From Corynebacterium pilosum DSM 20521 = CIP 103422 (lineage in GTDB: Bacteria; Actinomycetota; Actinomycetes; Mycobacteriales; Mycobacteriaceae), in the NCBI RefSeq assembly GCF_000373805.1, contig NZ_KB892450.1, positions 132,515-189,599 on the forward strand: a DNA stretch of 57,085 nt. The letters run 5' to 3'. The position numbers were made by a program, and so were the translations under genes. Positions within the stretch are counted from its first letter, which is position 1; each line of letters starts with the position of its first letter. The notes beneath the pieces are model-generated. The model was not told the DNA's origin. It saw nothing but the letters and a program-made list of their open reading frames with translations, and did not search any database. This document shows, in pieces, positions 25,315 through 34,916 of the stretch.

Positions 25315-27828
25315 TTAAGCTTTCTCGACCTGGCAGATGGCGGTGTGCTGGGCGTTGCCCTTGCCCAGCGGCGATGGTTGCCAACTGGTCAACGTATTCA
25401 CCGAGGCACCTTCGTCCACCCCGCCGTCCTTGGGGTTAAACCAGGAGCCTTGGGGGATGGAGATCACTCCCGGTGCGATGCGCGGGGTTACGCGCGCGAT
25501 GGATTTGATGCGGCCTCGCCCATTGAAGGCATAGACCTCGTCGTCGTTTTCGATACCGCGTTGGTTGGCGTCGATCGGGTTGATCCATAGCACCTGCGGG
25601 TGGGCATCGTCGCGAAGCCAGTCCACGTTGCCGTACGAGGAGTGCGTGCGCCCCTTCGTGTGGTGGCCAATGACCTGCAGTGGGTACTCCTTGTTTTCTG
25701 CGGCGGCCTTCGCGCCCTCCCACGTGTCGACGTGCTCTGGCAGGGCAGTCAGTTTGTTGCCGGGGATGGATTCGTCGAATTCCCACTCGTCTATCATCTT
25801 GTGCAGTGTTTCGGAGAAGATCTCGATCTTGCCGCTGGGCGTTTCCAGGGGGTTGGCCTCTGGGTCCTCGCGGAAGTCCTCCAGCGCAATCACGGACTCG
25901 CCTTCGCGGCGCCACACACCCATTTCCTTGAGCTCCTCATATTCGGGGAGCTCTGGGATTTCCTTGCGGGATTCGTCCAGGGTGTACTTCACCCACTCTT
26001 CTTGGGTGCGTCCCTCGGTGAACTTGTCGCGCACACCGAAGCGCTCGGCCAGGTCGGCGACCACGTCGTAGATCGGGCGGCAGTCATACAGGGGCTTGAT
26101 CGCAGGCGATGCGAGGATCGTGTACTCGAGGTTGCCGGCAGAGCCCTGCTGGATCACGTCGACCTGTTCCGCGGTCGAGGCATCCGGTAGCACGTAGTCG
26201 GCATAGCGCGCCGATACCGTCATTTGGATATCACTGACGACGACCAACTCTGCCTTGGAGTCATCCTTGAGCAGTTCGATGGTGCGGTTCAAATCCGAGT
26301 GCTGGTTGGTGTGCGTGTTGCCGGCGTACTGCCACAACATTTTGATGGGCACGTCCAGCTTGTCCTTACCCTGCACGCCGTCGTGGGTTGCGGTCATCTC
26401 CTCGCCGTGGTCTACGGCCTGGGTCCACATCGCCACCGGGATCGAGGTCTCAATCGGGTTTTCGTACTGCGTGTTGAACGGGTAGGTCATGGGCAGAGAC
26501 GCTGAGCCCTCGCGGGCGCCGGTGCCGCCACCGGGGATACCGATCTGGCCCAGCATCGCAGCCAGGGTGAAGACTGCACGCGCCTGGTTTTCACCATTGG
26601 CGTGGCGCTGCGGGCCCCAGCCCTGGGTGATCGACACGGGCTGGGCAGTGCCCATTTCACGCGCCAGCTGACGGATCTCTTGTGCCGGGACACCCGTAAT
26701 TTTGGCGGCCCACTCTGGGGTCTTCTCCACACCATCGGGGCCCTTGCCCTCAATATAGGAACGGTAGGAGGCGTTCTCCGGCGCCCCTTCAGGCATATGA
26801 TCCTCATCGAAACCGATGCAGTACTTATCCAAGAATTCCTGGTCGTGCAGGTCTTCGTCGATAAGCACGTGCGCAAGACCGGCAATGAGCGCGGCGTCAG
26901 TGCCGGGGCGCAGCGCAACCCACTGGTCGCCCAGGCCCACCGAGGTTTCGGAATAGCGCGGATCAATCACGATGGTGCGCACGCCATGCTTCTTCTTGAT
27001 CTGCTGGGTGACGAAGATCTCGCCGCCGCCCGACATGCGGGTCTCCAGCGGGTTGTTACCAAACATCACCTGCAGCTTGGAGTTCTTCACGTCGTCGAAA
27101 GAGTTCGACGTGACCCAACCGCCGTAATGATAGGGCTTGGCGGCGGTGATCTGCGCGGTGGAGTAGTCGGAATAGTGGTTGAGGTACCCGCCGATCAGGT
27201 TCATGAAGCGTGCGAAGGGGGTCTCAGCGGGTGGCCAGGAACGCGCGATCGTGCCGCCCAGGGTGCCGGTGCCGTAGCTGAGGTAGATCGACTCATTGCC
27301 GTAGTCGGCGATGAGCTCCTTCATTTTGTCGGCGATCTCATCCAGGGCCTGGTCCCAGGAAATTTCCTCCCACTCGCCAGCGCCGCGTTCGGTGCCGGGC
27401 TTGCGCTTCAGGGGCGTCTTGAGACGGTCCGGGTTGTAGATGCGGTGGCGGATCGAGCGGCCGCGTACGCACGCGCGGATCTGCTGAGAACCGATCTCGT
27501 TGTCGCCTTCATCTTCCGGGAGGACGCGGGTGACGCGCCCATCTTCGACTTGAAGCTTCAGTGGACAGCGGGAACCGCAGTTCACGGTGCATGATGACCA
27601 CACAAAGTCAGGGTCTGGGGCGTTCTCGGCAGCGTTTGCTGGCCCCACGCCGGGAGAGCCGCTCAGGAGCGTGCCGCCACCGGGACCTGCCGCCCCGGCC
27701 GCGCCTACAGCGAGCGCGGTGCCACCGACGAGGCCGGACCACTTGAGGAAGCCGCGGCGGTTGATGCCGGACTGTGAAGGCTGTTCAGTAGGGCCAGTGG
27801 GGGAGGCCTGTGGTGTTGCTGAAGTCAT
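25315..27828 (-). CDS. dmsA: DMSO reductase-type molybdopterin catalytic subunit DmsA
   Basis: 837 residues from ATG 27828, which follows GAAAGGG; the frame extends to 27855 without support. A Tat signal INRRGFLKWSG (Arg24-Arg25) and a hydrophobic alanine/glycine segment show export of the folded enzyme. Then come a CTVNCGSRCPL cluster with a later ACVRG cysteine for one [4Fe-4S] centre, and molybdopterin domains such as ISWDQALDEIA, YGTGTLGG and VMFGNNPLETRMSGGG. The DmsA/BisC family reduces DMSO, TMAO, selenate or related oxides; the substrate cannot be read with certainty. Fully equipped with dmsB, dmsC and a TorD-type chaperone downstream. Confidence 0.92.
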   Translation of the reverse strand: MTSATPQASPTGPTEQPSQSGINRRGFLKWSGLVGGTALAVGAAGAAGPGGGTLLSGSPGVGPANAAENAPDPDFVWSSCTVNCGSRCPLKLQVEDGRVTRVLPEDEGDNEIGSQQIRACVRGRSIRHRIYNPDRLKTPLKRKPGTERGAGEWEEISWDQALDEIADKMKELIADYGNESIYLSYGTGTLGGTIARSWPPAETPFARFMNLIGGYLNHYSDYSTAQITAAKPYHYGGWVTSNSFDDVKNSKLQVMFGNNPLETRMSGGGEIFVTQQIKKKHGVRTIVIDPRYSETSVGLGDQWVALRPGTDAALIAGLAHVLIDEDLHDQEFLDKYCIGFDEDHMPEGAPENASYRSYIEGKGPDGVEKTPEWAAKITGVPAQEIRQLAREMGTAQPVSITQGWGPQRHANGENQARAVFTLAAMLGQIGIPGGGTGAREGSASLPMTYPFNTQYENPIETSIPVAMWTQAVDHGEEMTATHDGVQGKDKLDVPIKMLWQYAGNTHTNQHSDLNRTIELLKDDSKAELVVVSDIQMTVSARYADYVLPDASTAEQVDVIQQGSAGNLEYTILASPAIKPLYDCRPIYDVVADLAERFGVRDKFTEGRTQEEWVKYTLDESRKEIPELPEYEELKEMGVWRREGESVIALEDFREDPEANPLETPSGKIEIFSETLHKMIDEWEFDESIPGNKLTALPEHVDTWEGAKAAAENKEYPLQVIGHHTKGRTHSSYGNVDWLRDDAHPQVLWINPIDANQRGIENDDEVYAFNGRGRIKSIARVTPRIAPGVISIPQGSWFNPKDGGVDEGASVNTLTSWQPSPLGKGNAQHTAICQVEKA

Positions 27829-27882
27829 CAAAACCCTTTCAACTAATGGCTCCATAAGTGCAAAAAATACAACTTTAGATTC

Positions 27883-27911
27883 AGGTTACCGGCCCGCAAT
27901 TATTGGGTCAA
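27883..27911 (-). promoter_or_regulatory. Predicted dms operon promoter
   Basis: Minus-strand TTGACC (27911-27906), a 17-bp spacer and TAACCT (27888-27883), 55 bp upstream of the dmsA start. The -10 is imperfect, which would fit activation under low oxygen; I see no convincing FNR-type palindrome. Confidence 0.5.
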
Positions 27912-28108
27912 TTTAGGTATGACTAACCCTTTTGCTATCGCCTGGTTGTAATTTGGCTGCGATTAAACGGCCCGAAATCAGGCATTTGGACATTCGGCTG
28001 GTAGGGTAGGAACGTCAATAATGTCAGGCGCGCGCCCGTATGCGTTGCGCTGGTGAAATTCCACGATCTTCCACCAGTTCACAGTCTTGATGGAAGCCAG
28101 GAGGCTTT

Positions 28109-29428
28109 GTGTCCGCCATTCTTCAGGTGTTTAAGGATCCGGATCTGCGCAAGAAGATCCTGATCACTCTTGCGCTGATAATTCTGTATCGCATCGGTGC
28201 CCAGATCCCGACCCCGGGCGTTGACTACGGTGCCATCGCCGGCCGCTTGAGCGCGCTTGCCGACGAGGGCGCGTCCGTGTTCTCCGTCATCAACCTGTTT
28301 TCTGGTGGTGCGCTGCTGCAGCTGTCGATCTTTGCGATCGGCATTATGCCGTACATTACGGCCTCGATTATCGTGCAGCTTCTCACCGTGGTGATTCCGA
28401 AGTTTGAGGAACTGAAGAAGGAAGGCCAGTCCGGCCAAACCAAGATGACGCAGTACACGCGCTACCTCACGGTAGCGCTGGCACTGCTGCAATCGGCCGG
28501 CATCGTGGCCCTGGCGGACCGCGAGCAGCTCCTTGGTCAAGGTGTGCCCGTCCTGGTGGAGGACCGCAACCTGTTCACCTTGATCATGATGGTCGTGGTG
28601 ATGACCTCCGGTGCGGTGCTGGTGATGTGGCTCGGTGAGATCATCACCGAAAAGGGTGTGGGCAACGGTATGTCGCTGCTGATTTTCGCAGGTATCGCAA
28701 CCCGCCTGCCAACCGACGGCATGAACATTCTGGAACAGTCCGGTGGCCTGGTCTTCGTGATCGTGCTCGTGGCCGTCATCGCGCTTGTCGTGGGCATCAT
28801 CTTCATCGAGCAGGGCCAGCGTCGTATCCCGGTGCAGTACGCAAAGCGCATGGTCGGTCGTCGTCAGTACGGTGGCTCCTCGACCTACCTGCCGCTGAAG
28901 GTCAACCAGGCCGGCGTGATCCCAGTCATCTTCGCGTCCTCCCTGATGTACATGCCGGTGCTGATCACGCAGATCGTGTACTCCAACCAGGCCACCCCGC
29001 CAGATAACTGGTGGCAGCGCAACGTCATGAGCTGGCTGCAGTCCCCATCGTCGTGGCAGTACATCCTGGTGTACTTCGCGCTGATCATTTTCTTCTCCTA
29101 CTTCTATGTGTCGATTCAGTACGACCCAAGTGATCAGGCGGAGAATATGAAGAAGTACGGTGGGTTTATCCCGGGTATTCGACCGGGCCGACCAACCGCA
29201 CAGTACTTGTCCTTTGTGATGAACCGCCTGCTGTTTGTCGGCGCGATCTACCTGGCTGTGATCGCGGTAATGCCGAATATCGCACTGGATATGGGCCTCG
29301 GTTCCCAGTCCATGATGTCGTCGTTCGGCGGTACCGCAATCCTGATTATGGTGTCCGTGGCCTTGACCACGGTGAAGCAAATTGAATCCCAGCTCCTCCA
29401 ATCCAACTACGAAGGACTTCTGAAATAA
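28109..29428 (+). CDS. secY: Preprotein translocase subunit SecY
   Basis: 439 residues, ten transmembrane helices. Typical segments: [15 protein letters not shown] in TM1, QLTSIFALGIMPYI-like plug region ([20 protein letters not shown]) and the cytoplasmic loops with [11 protein letters not shown] and [10 protein letters not shown]. Starts with GTG 28109 after AGGAGG. Forms the SecYEG channel. It belongs to the spc operon but here is separated from rplO by the dms cluster and so must have its own promoter within 27912-28100. Confidence 0.97.
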   Translation: MSAILQVFKDPDLRKKILITLALIILYRIGAQIPTPGVDYGAIAGRLSALADEGASVFSVINLFSGGALLQLSIFAIGIMPYITASIIVQLLTVVIPKFEELKKEGQSGQTKMTQYTRYLTVALALLQSAGIVALADREQLLGQGVPVLVEDRNLFTLIMMVVVMTSGAVLVMWLGEIITEKGVGNGMSLLIFAGIATRLPTDGMNILEQSGGLVFVIVLVAVIALVVGIIFIEQGQRRIPVQYAKRMVGRRQYGGSSTYLPLKVNQAGVIPVIFASSLMYMPVLITQIVYSNQATPPDNWWQRNVMSWLQSPSSWQYILVYFALIIFFSYFYVSIQYDPSDQAENMKKYGGFIPGIRPGRPTAQYLSFVMNRLLFVGAIYLAVIAVMPNIALDMGLGSQSMMSSFGGTAILIMVSVALTTVKQIESQLLQSNYEGLLK

Positions 29429-29973
29429 TGCGACTTGTACTTCTTGGCCCTCCCGGGGCAGGCAAGGGCACCCAGGCAGCAATCCTGTCCGAAAAGCTCA
29501 ACGTCCCGCACATCTCTACCGGTGACCTGTTCCGCGCCAACATCGGCGAGGGCACTCCGCTGGGCGTCGAAGCGAAGAGCTACATCGATGCAGGCAAGCT
29601 GGTTCCCGACGAGGTAACCGTGCGCATGGTGGAATCCCGCCTTGCAGAAGAGGACGCCGCGAACGGCTTCCTCCTCGACGGTTTCCCGCGCAACACCGCC
29701 CAGGCAGAAATCCTGGACGAGATGCTGCAGAAGAACGGCACCAAGCTCGACGGTGTGCTGAGCTTCGAGATCGACGAGGACGTCGTCGTGGAGCGCATGC
29801 TGGCTCGCGGCCGCGCCGACGATAACGAGGAGACCATCCGCACCCGCCTCGAGGAGTACCGCGAGAAGACCAAGCCTGTCACCGACTTCTACGGTGACAA
29901 GATCATCGCGATCGACGCCGAGGGCGAGGTCGACGAGGTCAACGCTCGCGCAATGGAGAAGCTGGGCAAGTAA
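29428..29973 (+). CDS. adk: Adenylate kinase
   Basis: 181 residues. P-loop [10 protein letters not shown] at residues 7-16, the AMP-binding STGDLFR and the DGFPRN motif. The large zinc/LID insertion is absent (short form, as usual in actinobacteria). Catalyses ATP + AMP to 2 ADP. The ATG shares one base with the secY stop (TAATG). Confidence 0.97.
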   Translation: MRLVLLGPPGAGKGTQAAILSEKLNVPHISTGDLFRANIGEGTPLGVEAKSYIDAGKLVPDEVTVRMVESRLAEEDAANGFLLDGFPRNTAQAEILDEMLQKNGTKLDGVLSFEIDEDVVVERMLARGRADDNEETIRTRLEEYREKTKPVTDFYGDKIIAIDAEGEVDEVNARAMEKLGK

Positions 29974-29978
29974 ACGCT

Positions 29979-29991
29979 CGCTTTTCGACGA
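29979..29991 (+). repeat. CGCTTNNCGACGA element (spacer TT), adk 3' end
   Basis: Perfect copy 5 bp after the adk stop and 14 bp before the terminator stem, sense orientation. Confidence 0.82.
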
Positions 29992-30005
29992 AAAACTCTG
30001 CACAG

Positions 30006-30037
30006 GCCGGCGCCCCCACAGGTGGGTGCCGGCTTTT
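30006..30037 (+). terminator. Terminator between adk and map
   Basis: GCCGGCGCCCCC / GGTGGGTGCCGGC stem with a 3-base loop and one mismatch, followed by TTTT. Probably partial, because map follows only 42 bp later. Confidence 0.8.
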
Positions 30038-30078
30038 GCTGCTACAACACTGCTACCGCTTAAGGAGGAAACGCCACC

Positions 30079-30876
30079 ATGGTGTTCCGCAAACGCAAGA
30101 AAATGATTCCGGCGAAGACACCGGACGAACTGGACGCCATGGAGGCCGCCGGCCGTATCGTCGGTATCGCCCTGCAAGAGGTGCGCGCGGCCGCAGTAGC
30201 GGGGGCGACCACCGCAGACCTGGACAAGGTCGCAGAGGACGTGATCCGTTCCCACGGCGCCGTCCCGACCTTCTTGGGCTACCAGGGTTTTACCGGCTCG
30301 ATCTGCTCCAGCGTCAACGATGTAGTCGTCCACGGCATCCCCACCGATGAGCTTGTGCTGAAGGAAGGGGATCTGGTCTCTATCGACTGCGGCGCCACCT
30401 ACGAAGGCTGGGTGGGGGACTCCGCTTGGAGCTTCGGCGTCGGTGAGCTTGAGGCGGACGTCGATAAGCTCAATCGCGCGACCGAACAGGTACTGATGGA
30501 AGGCTTGCAGGCCATGGTCCCGGGCAATCGTCTGACTGATGTGTCACACGCGCTTGAGCAGGCAACGTATAAGGCAGAGCGTGACTTCGGGATCAAGCTG
30601 GGCATTCTGGATGGCTATGGCGGCCACGGGATTGGCCGCACAATGCACGAAGACCCCTACCTGGCGAACGAGGGCAAGCCGGGCAAAGGCCCCCTGATTC
30701 AGGAGGGCAGCGTGCTGGCGATTGAGCCGATGCTGATCCTGGGCGGGGGAGTGGACTCGGAGGTGCTTGACGACGATTGGACCGTGGTCACCCTCGACGG
30801 TTCACCCGCAGCCCACTGGGAGCACACGGTGGCCGCGACCAGCCAGGGCCCCCGGATTCTTACCCCCAGAAACTAA
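30079..30876 (+). CDS. map: Methionine aminopeptidase, type I
   Basis: 265 residues. Metal-binding Asp residues appear in SIDCGATYEGWVGDSAWSF, the His in GYGGHGIGRTMHEDPY, and Glu residues in LAIEPML and WEHTVA. Removes the initiator methionine from nascent proteins. AAGGAGGAAAC is a strong ribosome binding site before ATG 30079. It usually follows adk in this operon. Confidence 0.95.
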   Translation: MVFRKRKKMIPAKTPDELDAMEAAGRIVGIALQEVRAAAVAGATTADLDKVAEDVIRSHGAVPTFLGYQGFTGSICSSVNDVVVHGIPTDELVLKEGDLVSIDCGATYEGWVGDSAWSFGVGELEADVDKLNRATEQVLMEGLQAMVPGNRLTDVSHALEQATYKAERDFGIKLGILDGYGGHGIGRTMHEDPYLANEGKPGKGPLIQEGSVLAIEPMLILGGGVDSEVLDDDWTVVTLDGSPAAHWEHTVAATSQGPRILTPRN

Positions 30877-30916
30877 CCATCTTTGGTGTCGAGTGTCCGA
30901 TTGATGCAGCAAGGGT

Positions 30917-30922
30917 TATGAT
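30917..30922 (+). promoter_or_regulatory. -10 box for a leaderless L,D-transpeptidase mRNA
   Basis: TATGAT ends 6 bp before the ATG at 30929, so transcription should start at the initiation codon. The -35 region (TGTCCG, 17 bp upstream) is weak. No ribosome binding site is present. Confidence 0.5.
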
Positions 30923-30928
30923 CTGCGT

Positions 30929-31750
30929 ATGTCGAAGTTTTCCCGCCGTTTAATCGCTGTCGCTGCAGCCGCTGTCATGGCTGTTGCGTCAGTTCCCGCC
31001 CAGGCAAACGCGCAGCAGGTGCCGCTGCCTGACTTGTCCAGCAACATGCCAGCGCTGCCTAACAACCTGCCTGCGTTGCCCAGCAACCAAGCAGAGCTGT
31101 CCAGCGCTCTCGGCCTTCCAACCCCAGAGCAGGCACGTGAAGGTGGGTGGCAGACCCGCAACGAGCTGCACCGCCAGATCGACACCCTGCCGCAGGGCGC
31201 GCACACCAAGATCCTGAAGGATGCCGTGGATCACGGCGTGGAGTTCTTCCACCCAGGTCTGGTCGGCCAGAAGAACGCCGAGGCCCACCGCCGCGCGGAG
31301 GAGCAGCGCCGCCAGGCGGAAGCTGCGCGCGTGGCAGAGCAGCAGCGCCAGCAGCAGGCCCAGCTTGGCCCATGCCCACCGGCAGCAGAGGCCTGCATCG
31401 ACGTGATTGGCCAGCGCGCATGGCTGCAGAAGGACGGCGTTCTCACCTACGGGCCAGTTCCTGTCTCCACCGGCGCGAACGGCTGGGACACCCCTGAAGG
31501 CTGGCACAAGGTCAACCGCAAGGTGAAGGACGAAGTGTCCTACGAATTCAACATGGCGCCGATGCCGTACTCCGTCTACTTCACCTACAACGGCATCGCC
31601 TTCCACCAGGGCGATCCGAAGCTGCTGTCCCACGGCTGCGTCCACGTTCCCCCAGGGGATGCGAAGGTGTTCTACGATTCGCTGGACATCGGTGACGATG
31701 TTTATGTCTGGGGCGACCTGGACCGCGGAGTGCCTAACGGCCGTCTCTAA
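30929..31750 (+). CDS. Secreted L,D-transpeptidase (YkuD domain)
   Basis: 273 residues. An N-terminal signal peptide (SRRLIAVAAAAVMAVASVP, cleavage near ANA-QQ) is followed by a proline/leucine-rich linker, an alanine/glutamine/arginine-rich helix (about residues 113-142) and the YkuD catalytic domain with SHGCVHVP: His235 and nucleophile Cys237. Such enzymes form 3-3 cross-links in peptidoglycan or attach proteins to it, and resist most penicillins. Monocistronic: own leaderless promoter and a terminator. Which of the L,D-transpeptidase reactions it performs is not clear. Confidence 0.9.
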   Translation: MSKFSRRLIAVAAAAVMAVASVPAQANAQQVPLPDLSSNMPALPNNLPALPSNQAELSSALGLPTPEQAREGGWQTRNELHRQIDTLPQGAHTKILKDAVDHGVEFFHPGLVGQKNAEAHRRAEEQRRQAEAARVAEQQRQQQAQLGPCPPAAEACIDVIGQRAWLQKDGVLTYGPVPVSTGANGWDTPEGWHKVNRKVKDEVSYEFNMAPMPYSVYFTYNGIAFHQGDPKLLSHGCVHVPPGDAKVFYDSLDIGDDVYVWGDLDRGVPNGRL

Positions 31751-31759
31751 GAACTGAAG

Positions 31760-31770
31760 CGCTTACGACG
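31760..31770 (+). repeat. Degenerate CGCTT-N-CGACG element
   Basis: One base shorter in the spacer than the 13-bp consensus, located 10 bp after the L,D-transpeptidase stop and just before its terminator, sense orientation. Confidence 0.55.
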
Positions 31771-31773
31771 CTC

Positions 31774-31818
31774 AAACTCCCCGTACCCTGCACGTAGTGG
31801 AACGGGGAGTTTTGATTT
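31774..31818 (+). terminator. Intrinsic terminator of the L,D-transpeptidase gene
   Basis: 11-bp stem AAACTCCCCGT / ACGGGGAGTTT, 17-base loop, then TTTTGATTTT. Overlaps the -35 box of the infA promoter. Confidence 0.88.
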
Positions 31819-31839
31819 TCCCAGCTCGCATACTATAGT
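31812..31839 (+). promoter_or_regulatory. Predicted infA promoter
   Basis: TTGATT (31812-31817), a 16-bp spacer and TATAGT (31834-31839), about 95 bp upstream of infA. The leader contains a perfect 13-bp repeat element. Confidence 0.65.
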
Positions 31840-31901
31840 CGGACGTTGGTGTGTGTAATTGTTGCCACACCACTCGAGTAACAGTACGTAATTGCAGGTA
31901 A

Positions 31902-31914
31902 TCGTCGTTAAGCG
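31902..31914 (-). repeat. CGCTTNNCGACGA element (spacer AA), infA leader
   Basis: Perfect copy (TCGTCGTTAAGCG on the + strand) in the infA 5' leader, 21 bp before the start codon. Confidence 0.8.
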
Positions 31915-31935
31915 ATTGCCGGGAATGTGGAGTTT

Positions 31936-32154
31936 ATGGCTAAAGAAGGCGCAATTGAGGTCGAAGGCAAGATTATCGAGCCTTTGCCAAACGCAATGTT
32001 TCGTGTCGAACTAGACAACGGGCACAAGGTTCTTGCACACATCAGTGGCAAGATGCGCCAGCACTACATCCGCATCCTGCCTGAGGACCGAGTCGTCGTG
32101 GAGCTTTCTCCTTATGACTTGGACCGCGGCCGCATTACCTACCGCTACAAGTAA
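31936..32154 (+). CDS. infA: Translation initiation factor IF-1
   Basis: 72 residues from ATG 31936, the universal IF-1 length ([20 protein letters not shown]); a GTG nine bases upstream is not needed. OB-fold protein that occupies the ribosomal A site during initiation. The usual downstream gene rpmJ (L36) is missing; a terminator-like hairpin stands between infA and rpsM. Confidence 0.97.
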   Translation: MAKEGAIEVEGKIIEPLPNAMFRVELDNGHKVLAHISGKMRQHYIRILPEDRVVVELSPYDLDRGRITYRYK

Positions 32155-32174
32155 GAACATAAGCCTCCTTACCC

Positions 32175-32209
32175 AGGGGACGTCGCGCTATTGCGGCGAC
32201 CCTGTTTTT
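32175..32209 (+). terminator. Hairpin terminator or attenuator between infA and rpsM
   Basis: AGGGGACGTCGC / GCGGCGACCCT stem with one bulge and a short loop, followed by GTTTTTA. May end the infA transcript or attenuate read-through into the alpha operon. Confidence 0.7.
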
Positions 32210-32338
32210 ACCTCCGGCTGCGATGGCTGGAGCCGCGTGGATCACGACCCAAAGCCCGGAAACGGTCCGGGGCAAGCGTCGGTTGGCGTGGGCGGGTAGG
32301 GAGAAAACCATCGTAACAACCCGAAAGGCACGTACCAC

Positions 32339-32707
32339 ATGGCACGTCTAGCTGGTGTTGATCTGCCGCGCAATAAGCGCATGGAGATCGCACTTACCTA
32401 CATCTATGGCATCGGCCCAGCACGCGCTAAGCACCTGCTGGAAGCGACCGGCATTTCCCCTGACCTGCGCACCGACAACCTGACCGATGATCAGGTAGCC
32501 GCTCTGCGTGACGTGATCGAAGCAAGCTGGAAGGTGGAGGGTGACCTCCGCCGCGAAGTCCAGGCTGACATCCGCCGCAAGATTGAAATTGGCTCCTACC
32601 AGGGACTGCGCCACCGTCGTGGCCTGCCAGTTCGTGGTCAGCGCACCAAGACCAATGCTCGTACCCGCAAGGGTCCGAAGAAGACCATCGCAGGAAAGAA
32701 GAAGTAA
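32339..32707 (+). CDS. rpsM: 30S ribosomal protein S13
   Basis: 122 residues: [20 protein letters not shown] start and the basic C-terminus with [14 protein letters not shown]. Contacts the P-site tRNA and L5. First gene of the alpha operon; AACCCGAAAGG lies upstream of the start. Confidence 0.97.
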   Translation: MARLAGVDLPRNKRMEIALTYIYGIGPARAKHLLEATGISPDLRTDNLTDDQVAALRDVIEASWKVEGDLRREVQADIRRKIEIGSYQGLRHRRGLPVRGQRTKTNARTRKGPKKTIAGKKK

Positions 32708-32710
32708 TCA

Positions 32711-33100
32711 ATGCCTCCTAAGTCTCGTCGCGGACGCCGCGTCATTAAGAAGAACGTGGCCCAGGGCCACGCGTACATCAAGTCCACCTTCAACAACACC
32801 ATCGTGTCGATTACCGACGCTTCCGGTGCTGTGATCTCCTGGGCATCCTCCGGCCACGTTGGGTTCAAGGGCTCCCGTAAGTCCACCCCATTCGCCGCAC
32901 AGATGGCTGCAGAGAACGCTGCACGCAAGGCAATGGACCATGGCATGAAGAAGGTTGACGTTTTCGTCAAGGGCCCAGGTTCCGGTCGTGAAACCGCAAT
33001 CCGTTCCCTCCAGGCTGCAGGCCTAGAAGTGTCCTCGATCTCCGACGTGACGCCACAGCCATTCAACGGCTGCCGTCCCGCGAAGCGTCGTCGCGTCTAA
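32711..33100 (+). CDS. rpsK: 30S ribosomal protein S11
   Basis: 129 residues, with [17 protein letters not shown] and the C-terminal [16 protein letters not shown], diagnostic for S11 of the 30S platform. Starts 3 bp after rpsM. Confidence 0.97.
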   Translation: MPPKSRRGRRVIKKNVAQGHAYIKSTFNNTIVSITDASGAVISWASSGHVGFKGSRKSTPFAAQMAAENAARKAMDHGMKKVDVFVKGPGSGRETAIRSLQAAGLEVSSISDVTPQPFNGCRPAKRRRV

Positions 33101-33125
33101 AGGGAAAAGGAAAGAGGTTTAAATC

Positions 33126-33731
33126 ATGGCTCGTTATACCGGCCCAGCAACCCGCAAGTCCCGTCGTCTCCGCGTCGATCTCGTCGGCGGCGACATGTCC
33201 TTCGAGCGTCGCCCATACCCTCCGGGGCAGGCAGGCCGCGCTCGCATCAAGGAATCCGAGTACCTCCTGCAGCTGCAGGAAAAGCAGAAGGCTCGTTTCA
33301 CCTACGGTGTCATGGAGAAGCAGTTCCGCCGCTACTACGAGGAGGCTAACCGCCTGCCTGGTAAGACCGGTGACAACCTACTGATCCTGCTCGAATCCCG
33401 TCTGGACAACGTTGTTTACCGTGCAGGCCTGGCTCGCACCCGCCGTCAGGCGCGTCAGCTGGTCTCCCACGGCCACTTCACCGTCAACGGTAAGAAGACC
33501 AACGTCCCATCTTTCAAGGTGACTCAGTACGACATCATCGATGTCCGCGAGAAGTCCCGCAAGATGATCTGGTTCGAGGAAGCACAAGACAACCTGGTTG
33601 ACTCCGTTGTCCCAGCATGGCTCCAGGTCGTTCCTGAGACCCTGCGCATTCTCGTGCACCAGTTGCCCGAGCGCGCTCAGATCGAGGTGCCCATCCAGGA
33701 GCAGCTCATCGTCGAGCTCTACTCGAAGTAA
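33126..33731 (+). CDS. rpsD: 30S ribosomal protein S4
   Basis: 201 residues with the S4 RNA-binding domain LESRLDNVVYRAGLARTRRQ. A primary 16S rRNA binder and assembly initiator. GGAAAGAGG precedes the ATG. It lacks the cysteine cluster seen in zinc-binding S4 forms. Confidence 0.97.
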   Translation: MARYTGPATRKSRRLRVDLVGGDMSFERRPYPPGQAGRARIKESEYLLQLQEKQKARFTYGVMEKQFRRYYEEANRLPGKTGDNLLILLESRLDNVVYRAGLARTRRQARQLVSHGHFTVNGKKTNVPSFKVTQYDIIDVREKSRKMIWFEEAQDNLVDSVVPAWLQVVPETLRILVHQLPERAQIEVPIQEQLIVELYSK

Positions 33732-33858
33732 TAACTTCACCTCCGTACCCCATCGCCGCAGCCCGCATCATGTGCGCTGCTTCGACAGGGCACGGGGAAA
33801 TCTTCCAAGAATATTCACCCCTCTAGGCGTCATATAGCGGTCGCCAAAGGAGAAGTTC

Positions 33859-34872
33859 ATGCTCATTTCACAGCGTCCTCAACTCACCGAGGACTACATC
33901 GATACCAACCGTTCGAAGTTCGTCATCGAGCCACTCGAGCCAGGTTTCGGCTATACCCTCGGTAACTCCCTTCGTCGCGTGCTGCTGTCGTCCATCCCGG
34001 GCGCAGCCGTCACCTCCATCAAGATTGATGGTGTGCTGCACGAGTTCACCACCATTAACGGTGTGAAGGAAAACGTTTCGGAGATCATCCTGAACATCAA
34101 GGACCTGGTGCTGTCCTCCGACTCCGATGAGCCGGTAGTCATGTACCTGTCCGCTGAAGGACCTGGTCAGGTCACCGCAGGCAGCATCCACCCGCCAGCG
34201 GGCGTGGAGATCCACAACCCGGATCTGCACATCGCGACCCTGAATGAGCAGGCGAAGCTGGACATGGAACTGGTTGTTGAGCGTGGCCGTGGCTACGTCC
34301 CAGCAATGCCAGACTCTGCAGGTGAGGTCGGCCGCATCCCGGTTGACCAGATCTACTCGCCAGTGCTGAAGGTTAGCTACAAGGTCGAAGCTACTCGTGT
34401 TGAGCAGCGCACTGACTTTGACAAGCTGATCATCGACGTGGAGACCAAGAACTCCATGAGCGCACGTGACGCGTTAGCATCTGCAGGTTCCACCCTCGTG
34501 GAACTGTTCGGCCTGGCCCGGGAGCTCAACACTGAGGCAGAAGGCATCGAGATCGGCCCCTCCCCGCAGGAGACCGAGTACATCGCGGCCTACAATCTGC
34601 CGATTGAGGATCTCAACTTCTCCGTTCGCTCCTACAACTGCCTGAAGCGCCAGGAGATCCACACCGTTGGTGAGCTCGCAGAGTGCACCGAATCGGACCT
34701 GCTGGATATCCGTAACTTCGGCCAGAAGTCCATTAACGAAGTCAAGATCAAGCTTGCTTCGTTGGGCCTGACCCTGAAGGATGCACCGGAAGATTTCGAC
34801 CCGACCCAGATCGAGGGCTATGACGCCGAAACCGGCGACTACGTCGATGGTGGCGCGGAAGAGACTGAGTAA
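33859..34872 (+). CDS. rpoA: RNA polymerase subunit alpha
   Basis: 337 residues. N-terminal dimerisation domain ([25 protein letters not shown]) and C-terminal domain ([19 protein letters not shown], then [20 protein letters not shown]) that binds UP elements and activators. An acidic tail ends the protein. A 127-bp gap with no gene separates it from rpsD; AAAGGAGAAG provides a strong ribosome binding site. Confidence 0.98.
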   Translation: MLISQRPQLTEDYIDTNRSKFVIEPLEPGFGYTLGNSLRRVLLSSIPGAAVTSIKIDGVLHEFTTINGVKENVSEIILNIKDLVLSSDSDEPVVMYLSAEGPGQVTAGSIHPPAGVEIHNPDLHIATLNEQAKLDMELVVERGRGYVPAMPDSAGEVGRIPVDQIYSPVLKVSYKVEATRVEQRTDFDKLIIDVETKNSMSARDALASAGSTLVELFGLARELNTEAEGIEIGPSPQETEYIAAYNLPIEDLNFSVRSYNCLKRQEIHTVGELAECTESDLLDIRNFGQKSINEVKIKLASLGLTLKDAPEDFDPTQIEGYDAETGDYVDGGAEETE

Positions 34873-34916
34873 ATAGAGCCCAAGCGCTCAACTAACCGCA
34901 CACGAGGAGTACGAAA

